Shown: piece by piece, positions 42,999 to 49,968 of the stretch
How positions within the stretch are numbered: position 1 is the stretch's first letter
Layout of the letters: each line of letters opens with the position of its first letter
Source of the DNA: Vondammii sp040505895
Lineage (GTDB): Bacteria > Pseudomonadota > Gammaproteobacteria > Chromatiales > Chromatiaceae
Reading direction: 5' to 3'
DNA length: 64,000 nt
Assembly: GCA_040505895.1 (NCBI GenBank)
Contig: JBEVXU010000006.1
Location: 62,001-126,000 of the forward strand
Notes under the pieces: model-generated
What the model was told of the DNA's origin: nothing
What the model saw: only the letters and a program-made list of their open reading frames with translations
Databases searched by the model: none
Made by a program: the position numbers and the translations under genes

Positions 42999-45086
42999 TC
43001 AGCCCTCACTTCCTTTTCTTCTGAAGATCAGAAGTGCGGGGATACCGGCCAGAATTATCAGGCCGAGTGGATCGATGGCTCCGCCTCCTGATGAGCCGCG
43101 TGTGGTCGCCCGGTTGCTGCTGTACATCGGCTGGGCGCTGTCCACGCGACGGCTCTGTGCAGGGCGAGTGGCACGCTGTTGACGTGCGGCCTCTTCAACG
43201 GCCAGGCGCTTTTTATTGCGACGCTCGATCCCGCGTTGTTGAAATACCTCATCACGCAATACCACCATGGAGGTGTAGTCGGTTACCAGACCATACTCCA
43301 CACCCAGATCGGTCACCGCCTGCTTGAGATCGGCCTTTTCACCGAAGTCGTTCATCTCATTGGTCAGGTGTTCGATAGTGGCGTAGGCCCATAGGCGTTC
43401 CAGCTCAGGATTCTCACTGCTGTTTTTGGGAAAGGCAAAGCGGGTTTTGTAAGCGGTTTTGCTACCCGATATCTTGCCGCTAAGGGTGACATCCGCCTCG
43501 CCCTCACCCCAATAGTGCCCCAGTATCACCAGCTGCTGTCCACGGTAGAGTGAGCCGATACGTTTTGGCGTCATCTCGGTAACCTTGATCCCTTTGATAT
43601 CGATCTCCACATCATGCAGCGCCTGGTGGGTCACCTTGCTTTTCGCCAACAGAATCTGCCCGACGATATCGTCACTGTTGGATACGCTGATATAGAAACC
43701 GTTGGAGGCTTTTGTGATCGCCTCCAGCATGGGACGGTTGTTGCTGTTGCCCATGATAAAGGTGAAGAGCCGTATATCCCGTTTATCGATAAGCTCAAGG
43801 AATTTACGCTGCTCGGTCTCACCGACATTGGCAACACCGTCGGTGACTAGCATGATGGCTGAGGTACGATCGGCGTCAATCCCCTTTAGGCCCAGCTTGA
43901 GGCCGCTATAGAGGTTGGTACCATTGCCGGGCTGCACCTTTGCCACTTTCTCAATATAACGAGCCACATTTTCAGTGGAGGCGGTGACATAGCCGTTGGT
44001 CATCTCATGGGCCCCGTTGTTAAACAGAACAATGCGAAAACGGTCGTTGGGGCGCATGGCGCTCAGTGCTTTCTCCACTCCCTCCGCCAGGGCGGCATAT
44101 TTACCATTCATTGAGCCGGAGATGTCGAGGACGAAGGTCCAGTCGCCCCCCTCGGTGATGGGTTGCAGATCATCGCCCGGTGTTACCACCATCATAAACG
44201 TGCCTTTTTTGGCGCCGGCGGGTTTGTGTGCGATCAGTTCCACTGCTCCCGGCAGGTTGTCGGCCTGACGCCAGTAGACTGCGATATCCTTGTCCAGGGT
44301 GTAGACAGGTTGACCGGAAGTGGCAGTAGAAGGGGAGGCGTTAGGGGGCTCCTCCTGGGCATTGTTCGTGCTCTGGGTGCCACTGTCGATCACCATGTCC
44401 CACTCTCCGTCACTTTTGTGGCTGATGGCGGCTTGGGGGTGGCTTGGGGCGCGTAGGGCATCCACCGGCCAGGCGGATTTGACCTTCAGTTTGAAGCTGA
44501 AGCGCTCCCTGACCTTTTCATTGGCGGTCCAGAAGGAGAGCTTCGCCTCATCCACGCCACCCTCTTCAAGAGGGTATACATAACGGCCGATGCCGCTGTC
44601 GATATGGGCGGGCTGGAGATAGACCAGACGTATCTTTGTCTCTTGTCCGGCCCGTACAGGGTGAACGCTGACATCAAAGGTTTTATAGCTATCCTTCTCG
44701 GTGATGCCGGCTTCATGACCGGCGGCCTTCTCCTCTTCGTAGACTTTACGGGCCTCCTTTTTCTCCAGCACCTCGCCGCTTACCGGTTTGCCGTCGATCC
44801 AGAGAGTGAACTCGGCCACCGCGCCATGTTCGGGTACCGGAAAGGAGTAGATCGCCTCCAGGTCTCTGCTGTGGGGATTGTGAAAGGTCTGCTCGACACG
44901 GGTAATGGCGTAGCCATCTTCGATGGTCACTTCTACTTCATGCTGTTTGATCTCCAGCTCCGGCAGGCTTTTGTCCGCCGGGGTGAGCAGTCCTGCGGCA
45001 TCGGCGAGGGAGAACCAGGTGGTAAATATGGATAAGAGCAGCATCAATCCCAGACGGAATGATTTTTTTCTCAGTTTCATCGTCAT
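42999..45086 (-). CDS. VIT/vWA-domain surface protein with C-terminal sorting tail
   Basis: A 695-residue protein: N-terminal signal segment (LGLMLLLSIFTTWFSLADA), VIT domain (about 40-165; HEVEVTIEDGYAITRVEQTFHNP), and vWA domain (about 320-490) with the MIDAS DISGSMNGK. It ends SGGGAIDPLGLIILAGIPALLIFRRKG, i.e. Gly-Gly, hydrophobic helix, basic end, as in rhombosortase targets. It resembles proteins called marine proteobacterial sortase targets. It should be exported, cut by the neighbouring rhombosortase and released or surface-anchored. It is divergent from a TetR gene, with four palindromes between them. Confidence 0.9.
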   Translation of the reverse strand: MTMKLRKKSFRLGLMLLLSIFTTWFSLADAAGLLTPADKSLPELEIKQHEVEVTIEDGYAITRVEQTFHNPHSRDLEAIYSFPVPEHGAVAEFTLWIDGKPVSGEVLEKKEARKVYEEEKAAGHEAGITEKDSYKTFDVSVHPVRAGQETKIRLVYLQPAHIDSGIGRYVYPLEEGGVDEAKLSFWTANEKVRERFSFKLKVKSAWPVDALRAPSHPQAAISHKSDGEWDMVIDSGTQSTNNAQEEPPNASPSTATSGQPVYTLDKDIAVYWRQADNLPGAVELIAHKPAGAKKGTFMMVVTPGDDLQPITEGGDWTFVLDISGSMNGKYAALAEGVEKALSAMRPNDRFRIVLFNNGAHEMTNGYVTASTENVARYIEKVAKVQPGNGTNLYSGLKLGLKGIDADRTSAIMLVTDGVANVGETEQRKFLELIDKRDIRLFTFIMGNSNNRPMLEAITKASNGFYISVSNSDDIVGQILLAKSKVTHQALHDVEIDIKGIKVTEMTPKRIGSLYRGQQLVILGHYWGEGEADVTLSGKISGSKTAYKTRFAFPKNSSENPELERLWAYATIEHLTNEMNDFGEKADLKQAVTDLGVEYGLVTDYTSMVVLRDEVFQQRGIERRNKKRLAVEEAARQQRATRPAQSRRVDSAQPMYSSNRATTRGSSGGGAIDPLGLIILAGIPALLIFRRKGSEG

Positions 45087-45096
45087 CTCCTTTTAA

Positions 45097-45217
45097 TTGA
45101 ACGTTGTTCAAAATAGAGTCCAAAAAACACCCGGGGTAACCAGGATTATTTGAACTATGTTTAATTTATAGCCGATAATTAAACGATGTTCAATATATAT
45201 TTTTGAACATTGTTTAA
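45097..45217. promoter_or_regulatory. Four palindromic TetR-type operators (TTRAACnnnGTTYAA)
   Basis: The 15-base palindromes are TTGAACGTTGTTCAA at 45097-45111, TTGAACTATGTTTAA at 45150-45164, TTAAACGATGTTCAA at 45179-45193 and TTGAACATTGTTTAA at 45203-45217. They fill the space between the vWA gene start (45086) and the TetR gene start (45266). The first is only 11 bases from the vWA start codon, so binding there should block expression. The TetR-family product of 45266-45868 is the obvious ligand-controlled repressor. Confidence 0.8.
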
Positions 45218-45265
45218 TGATTGGCTAATCTGAACCTGACAGAGAGGTTTACTTAGAGGTGTAAG

Positions 45266-45868
45266 ATGGGGCGACGCAGTGATCACAGCCGTGAAGAGAT
45301 CAGCCGTATGGCGCTGGATGCGGCTGTGGAGATCGTCAGGCAGGAAGGACTTTCGGGTCTGACGGCGCGGAAGGTTGCCGCAAAGATTGGCTACGCCCCG
45401 GGAACCCTCTATGTCGTCTTTCGTAATCAGGATGAACTGATTCTCAATCTTAATGCCAGGACCCTGGACCAGCTCCACCTGTTTCTTGAGGAGGCTGTGC
45501 TGCACTGCGGTAAACCCCAGGATTGCATTCTCAAACTGGCCCATGCATACGTCGCGTTTGCCGCTGAGCAGGCCAACCTCTGGAGTGCCGTCTTTGAACA
45601 TCGACTTGCAGAGGGTGAAGAGGGGCCGCTGTGGTATCAGGAGAAAATCGAACGCCTTTTTCTACTGGTAGAGGGGCCGCTTCGACAACTCGACAATGGT
45701 TCCAGTGACAGTGAAGTACGTCTGGCGGCCAACGCCCTCTGGAGTGGTATACACGGCGTCTGTACCCTCCGTCAGGTGGGTAGCCTGGAGAGAGGTGGTG
45801 GAAGAGAGGCGGCGGCTATTGTTGAGTCACTGGTAAGCCACTATCTGGTTGGTTACGCTAGCGTTTAA
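45266..45868 (+). CDS. TetR-family transcriptional regulator
   Basis: A 200-residue regulator. The N-terminal helix-turn-helix (about 10-55) reads SREEISRMALDAAVEIVRQEG and LTARKVAAKIGYAPGTLYVVFRNQDEL. The C-terminal ligand and dimer domain (about 80-200) has no motif that reveals the inducer. It is divergent from the vWA/rhombosortase operon and separated from it by four matching palindromes, so it probably represses that operon and itself. A short GC hairpin near 45945 followed by T residues may end the transcript. Confidence 0.9.
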   Translation: MGRRSDHSREEISRMALDAAVEIVRQEGLSGLTARKVAAKIGYAPGTLYVVFRNQDELILNLNARTLDQLHLFLEEAVLHCGKPQDCILKLAHAYVAFAAEQANLWSAVFEHRLAEGEEGPLWYQEKIERLFLLVEGPLRQLDNGSSDSEVRLAANALWSGIHGVCTLRQVGSLERGGGREAAAIVESLVSHYLVGYASV

Positions 45869-46033
45869 AATTACGTAATAGGGCGAATATTAGGGTATCA
45901 TTAATACTAATCAGGTCTGATAGCGGCCATTATGAATGGTTTTCTGACTTTATGTCAGTATTTTTGAGTTTTAGTAGCTTCCCTGATGTGACCGCGCTGA
46001 GCATTTTCTCAATCTGCAATAAGGAAAAAAATA

Positions 46034-47551
46034 ATGGGCAACGATAATTTTACTGAGGGGGTACGCCTTGTCCTTCCTCGAAGGCACCAGCATCTCACAG
46101 CATCATTGATGCTTTTTGCTGCGATGTTTTTTCTGCCTGTGTTGGCGTTTGCATCCGGTAGTGGTGAGGCCCACGATTTTACCGGAAGTGCGATTGGTTT
46201 CATCTGCGTGACCATCTTTGTTTTTGCCTACGCATTGGTTATCGCTGAAGAGAACATCCACCTGAGAAAATCAAAACCGGTCATGGTCGCTGCTGGCGCT
46301 ATCTGGGCCTTGGTGGCGATTGCTTATATCCAGATCGGTGATAACCACACTGCTGAGATGGCGGTGCGCCACAATCTGCTTGAGTTTGGCGAACTGTTCC
46401 TCTTCCTGTTGGCGGCGATGACCTATATCAACACCATGGAGGAGCGTGGGGTATTCGACGTGCTTCGTGTCTGGCTGGTTAGCCGGGGCTTCTCGCTAAG
46501 AACAATATTCTGGCTTACGGGTCTGCTGGCTTTCTTCATCTCACCCGTGGCCGACAATCTGACCACTGCACTGTTGATGGCAACGGTCGCCATGGCGGTG
46601 GGCGGTGATAATACCCGTTTTGTGATGGTGGCATGTATCAATATCGTGGTTGCCGCCAATGCAGGTGGTGCCTTCTCGCCGTTTGGCGATATCACCACCC
46701 TGATGGTCTGGCAGAAGGGTATAGTTCCGTTTGAAACCTTCTTCCTGCTGTTTATTCCTTCGGTGGTTAACTGGCTTATACCGGCGGTAATCATGTCTTT
46801 CGCCGTTCCTAAAGAGCAGCCAAAGGCGATTGAAGAGGAGGCGGTGCTGGAACATGGCGCCTTTATTGTGGTAGGTCTCTTTGTCCTTACCATCACCATG
46901 GCGGTTTCCGCCCATAACTTCCTGCACTTGCCTCCGGTACTGGGGATGATGACCGGGCTTGGTTTGCTGAAGTTGTTTGGTTACTACCTCAAGCGTCGTG
47001 ATAAAAAAATCGGCTTAATGATGGAGGATCCCGATCAGGTGTCTGATCCAGGCTTTGGTGGAGACCAGTTGGATCTGGAAACAACGGCAGACTCGTCCGC
47101 AAGGAAAGAGCACTTCAATATCTTCAAATCTCTGGAGAGAGCGGAGTGGGACACCTTGATGTTCTTCTACGGCATCATTCTCTGTGTAGGTGGTCTCGGC
47201 ACCCTCGGGTACCTCGCTTTGGTCTCCCAGCTGATGTATGGCGACCTGGGTGCGACCAACGCCAATATTCTGGTTGGCATACTCTCAGCGGTCATCGATA
47301 ACATTCCGGTGATGTTTGCCGTTTTGGCGATGATGCCTGAGATGTCCCAGGGACAGTGGTTGCTGGTGACGCTGACGGCCGGTGTCGGTGGCTCACTGCT
47401 GTCGATTGGCTCTGCCGCCGGTGTGGCGGTGATGGGGCAGGCGAGAGGGATTTACACCTTCTTTGGCCACCTGCGCTGGACTTGGGCTATTGCCCTGGGC
47501 TACGCCGCCAGCATCTGGGTGCATATGTTGGTCAACGAAAGTATGTTCTAG
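46034..47551 (+). CDS. nhaD: NhaD-type Na+/H+ antiporter
   Basis: A 505-residue membrane protein starting at the ATG after AAGGAAAAAAATA. It has an N-terminal hydrophobic signal-like segment and about twelve further segments. The family motifs are EFGELFLFLLAAMTYINTMEERGVFDVLR, SPVADNLTTALLMATVAMAVGG, NIVVAANAGGAFSPFGDITTLM and SAVIDNIPVMFAVLAMMP. NhaD exports Na+ (or Li+) in exchange for protons and is typical of marine and halotolerant proteobacteria. It is monocistronic, closed by a strong terminator. Confidence 0.95.
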   Translation: MGNDNFTEGVRLVLPRRHQHLTASLMLFAAMFFLPVLAFASGSGEAHDFTGSAIGFICVTIFVFAYALVIAEENIHLRKSKPVMVAAGAIWALVAIAYIQIGDNHTAEMAVRHNLLEFGELFLFLLAAMTYINTMEERGVFDVLRVWLVSRGFSLRTIFWLTGLLAFFISPVADNLTTALLMATVAMAVGGDNTRFVMVACINIVVAANAGGAFSPFGDITTLMVWQKGIVPFETFFLLFIPSVVNWLIPAVIMSFAVPKEQPKAIEEEAVLEHGAFIVVGLFVLTITMAVSAHNFLHLPPVLGMMTGLGLLKLFGYYLKRRDKKIGLMMEDPDQVSDPGFGGDQLDLETTADSSARKEHFNIFKSLERAEWDTLMFFYGIILCVGGLGTLGYLALVSQLMYGDLGATNANILVGILSAVIDNIPVMFAVLAMMPEMSQGQWLLVTLTAGVGGSLLSIGSAAGVAVMGQARGIYTFFGHLRWTWAIALGYAASIWVHMLVNESMF

Positions 47552-47574
47552 ATTCTGCCTGTTGATCATGGAAC

Positions 47575-47603
47575 AGAGAAGCCACCCATTGGGTGGCTTC
47601 TCT
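47575..47603 (+). terminator. Terminator of nhaD
   Basis: AGAGAAGCCACCC and GGGTGGCTTCTCT form a perfect 13-pair stem with a three-base loop, 24 bases after the nhaD stop. The sequence after it is GGTTTAG, so the U-run is short. Confidence 0.7.
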
Positions 47604-47676
47604 GGTTTAGGGGGTTCTGAATCAGCAGGGTCGTAAGAGATGCAACCTTGTTTTACTGAGTGCAGGAATTACCACA

Positions 47677-47753
47677 ATAAACCTGCTAAAAAGCAGGTTT
47701 ATTTGTATGGCACGCCCGACCTCAAGCCTTTGATTCCTGTCTTCGGAGGGCGG
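47677..47753 (-). pseudogene. Decayed tRNA-Arg 3' part with terminator-like hairpin
   Basis: A hairpin (ATAAACCTGCT and AGCAGGTTTAT, 47677-47702) is followed by TTGTATGGCACGCCCGAC (47703-47720) and CTTCGGAGGGCGG (47741-47753). The intact tRNA-Arg at 53641-53717 shows the same order: terminator hairpin, TTGTATGGCGCGCCCGAC, then CTTCGGAGGGCGG. The T-arm between the two blocks no longer matches, and the 5' part is missing. It is in the same orientation as the real tRNA, 5.9 kb away. Confidence 0.7.
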
Positions 47754-47811
47754 CATCAAAAATCGACTTGAAACATAACTAACTCGAGTTTCGGAGTTCG
47801 TTAGCCCCTCT

Positions 47812-48012
47812 CCACAGAATTCTGAAGTGGTAACGATTCGTCATCAAGCACCACGAATGTACCGACCAATTAAACAAGTCACAGGTCTCCTAAAGGGAAT
47901 CCATAAACAGTTCCCGATCGACATCCTCAAGATAAATATCCTGACGTCCATCGCCTCTTGATGTGGCGTGATACAGAGCTTCTGCAAATTCGATTCTAAG
48001 AGGTCTTGCTAT
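47812..48012 (-). pseudogene. N-terminal relic of a RAYT (REP-associated Y1) transposase
   Basis: On the minus strand from 48012, 67 codons read IARPLRIEFAEALYHATSRG, then GRQDIYLEDVDRELFMDSL, a TAG stop, ETCDLFNWSVHSWCLMTNRYHF. This matches the start of RAYT/Y1 transposases (normally MARPLRIEF...YHVTSRG...CLMSNHYHLL). The start codon is ATA, there is a stop inside, and the HUH-site pair NHYH is now NRYH. Nothing of the Tyr-bearing C-terminal half follows. It is a dead remnant. Confidence 0.8.
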
Positions 48013-48060
48013 GATGGTAGGAATCTATATCAGCATGATGCAAAGGTAAAGACCTGACCC

Positions 48061-48393
48061 TTGTGCTGCTCGGTGATGTACGTGGACTGGGGTGCCACGC
48101 AAGCCAATGTGGCGGTGGGCGTGCTTTCCGCCATCGTGGACAACATCCCGGTCATGTTCGCGGTGCTCACTATGATGCCGGGCATGTCCCTGGGTCAGTG
48201 GCTGCTGGTCACACTTACCGCCGACGTGGGTGGCTCTATGCTGTCCATCGGCTCCGCCGCGGGCGTCGCCCTGATGGGCCAGGCCCGCGGCAAATACACC
48301 TTTTTCGGCCACCTAAAATGGGCCCCGGTCATCGCCCTGAGTTATGCGGCGAGCATCGGGGTGCACATGTGGATTAACAAGGGGCTGTTTTAA
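48061..48393 (+). pseudogene. C-terminal fragment of a second NhaD
   Basis: The 110-residue frame aligns without gaps to the last 105 residues of the NhaD encoded at 46034-47551 (MYVDWGATQANVAVGVLSAI against MYGDLGATNANILVGILSAV, continuing to the C-terminus), with about 20 or more differences. The remaining 400 residues are absent. Codons are GC-richer than in the intact gene, so this is not a recent local duplication but probably the end of an acquired homologue. An antiporter cannot be made from it. Confidence 0.88.
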
Positions 48394-48431
48394 ACCGTTA
48401 TTAAGACATTCGGAGTTAAAATTACCTTTGT

Positions 48432-48467
48432 CCCTCTCCCCCTGATCAGGGTGAGGGGGGCTTTTTG
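48432..48467 (+). terminator. Terminator after the NhaD fragment
   Basis: A GC-rich imperfect inverted repeat around TGATCA (CCCTCTCCCCCTGATCAGGG then TGAGGGGGG) is followed by CTTTTTGCC. It lies about 40 bases after the fragment's stop and probably came with it. Confidence 0.6.
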
Positions 48468-48584
48468 CCTATTTTTGCTCATCCTCTCGAAAAGGTATAA
48501 ATTGGCTAACACTACTACATCCACCCATCCTCCAGTCCTTACTTACTGAACTAGGCTAGAAACAGAAATGGCTTTATTTTTCTT

Positions 48585-49832
48585 ATGAACGACATACTGA
48601 TACTTATCTCTTTGTTATTTCTTTCAGGTGCTTTTTCTGGTTCAGAAACCGCTTTAACAGCTATTACTTTGGCGCGTGCGGAAGCTTTGCAGAAGGATGG
48701 GCAAGGTGGTGCCAAGGCATTGCTTCGTTTGAAACAAAAATCTACAAGCATGTTAATTACCCTATTAATCGGCAATAATCTGGTCAATATTGGCGCATCT
48801 GCTTTCGCTACAGTGGTGGCCATGGAACATCTTGGAGATTTAGGTCCGGGGGTAGCGGTTGGGGTATTGACCTTTCTGATTCTTGTGTTTGGAGAAATCA
48901 CCCCCAAAAGCTTGGCTATTCGTCATTCTGTGAAGGCATCTCTGGCAGTAGCTCCCACAGTGTTGTTTTTAATGCGGATACTGTTTCCCCTGGTATGGAT
49001 GTTTGAACATTTGATGAATTTTGTTTACAAAATGACTGATATTAAAGAAAGCCCCACCGTAACCGAAACGGAATTAGTGGGTTTGTTAATGCGCGGCACT
49101 CAGGAAGGCACAATTGAAAAGGATGAAGCAAAGATTATTGAACGAGTGTTTGCTTTTAATGATTTGACAGTGGCGGATGTAATGACCAGTCGTCACAAGA
49201 TATTTGCCCTGAATGAAGAAACGACCATTAAGGAAGCTTTGCCTAAAATTGTGGAAGTTGGCTTTTCACGCGTGCCTATTTATCGTGGGTCTATCGAGAA
49301 TATTTCTCATATTGTTCATTGGCATAATATCGCCACCGCTATTACCAGTAACCAAATAGACAAACCTTTAAAGGAGGTTGGTATTGATCCGATTTTTGCG
49401 CCACTCAACCAACCTATCGATCACCTGTTTGCCGATCTTCAACGCCAGAAGCGCCATCTTGCTATTGTAGTGGATGAGCATGGTGCTCTGAGAGGTCTGG
49501 CTACGATGGAAAACCTGTTGGAGGAACTGGTGGGTGAAATATATGACGAGTCAGATAAGGAGCGCTCTCCAGGAATCAAAACAATGGACGATAATACCAT
49601 TGAGGTGGATGGGGGCGTGGAATTAGGCTTGATTAAAGAGTTTTTTAAAACAGATTTACGGGGCAAAAATTCAGATAGCATTAGTCGTTGGATTGTAAAT
49701 GATATTGAAAGAATCCCCGATACCAATGAACGTTTTGAAATTGATGGTTTAACGGTTGAAATAAAACAGGCCTCAGGTCGTTGCATCCATAAAGTAAAAA
49801 TTCTAACACTTCAACAAGGAGTTAACGAATGA
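48585..49832 (+). CDS. CNNM/CorC (HlyC-type) membrane transporter with CBS domains
   Basis: A 415-residue protein: CNNM transmembrane domain (about 1-185; FLSGAFSGSETALTAITLAR, LLIGNNLVNIGASAFAT, GEITPKSLAI), CBS pair (about 195-330) with VADVMTSRHKIFAL and FSRVPIYRG, and a C-terminal CorC/HlyC domain. The family exports or controls Mg2+ and related cations. The base composition is visibly more AT-rich than all flanking genes, and codon choice differs, so it was probably acquired separately. It is the central gene of the tRNA-bounded island. Confidence 0.92.
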   Translation: MNDILILISLLFLSGAFSGSETALTAITLARAEALQKDGQGGAKALLRLKQKSTSMLITLLIGNNLVNIGASAFATVVAMEHLGDLGPGVAVGVLTFLILVFGEITPKSLAIRHSVKASLAVAPTVLFLMRILFPLVWMFEHLMNFVYKMTDIKESPTVTETELVGLLMRGTQEGTIEKDEAKIIERVFAFNDLTVADVMTSRHKIFALNEETTIKEALPKIVEVGFSRVPIYRGSIENISHIVHWHNIATAITSNQIDKPLKEVGIDPIFAPLNQPIDHLFADLQRQKRHLAIVVDEHGALRGLATMENLLEELVGEIYDESDKERSPGIKTMDDNTIEVDGGVELGLIKEFFKTDLRGKNSDSISRWIVNDIERIPDTNERFEIDGLTVEIKQASGRCIHKVKILTLQQGVNE

Positions 49833-49968
49833 GGGGAACTCTGATTGGCTCTTTCAATGGCTTGTCTTAAAAGAGTAACCAATCTCGTGGGGTCAAAATA
49901 CTCATGCGACTTCAAACTCTGACCAAGAATGAAAGGCATATTCGGCCTTGTAGACGCTGGGCTGGACT

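Noticed and set aside
45869..46033. Sodium- or lithium-sensing riboswitch before nhaD
   Set aside because: The leader is short and AT-rich and shows none of the conserved cores of the known motifs.
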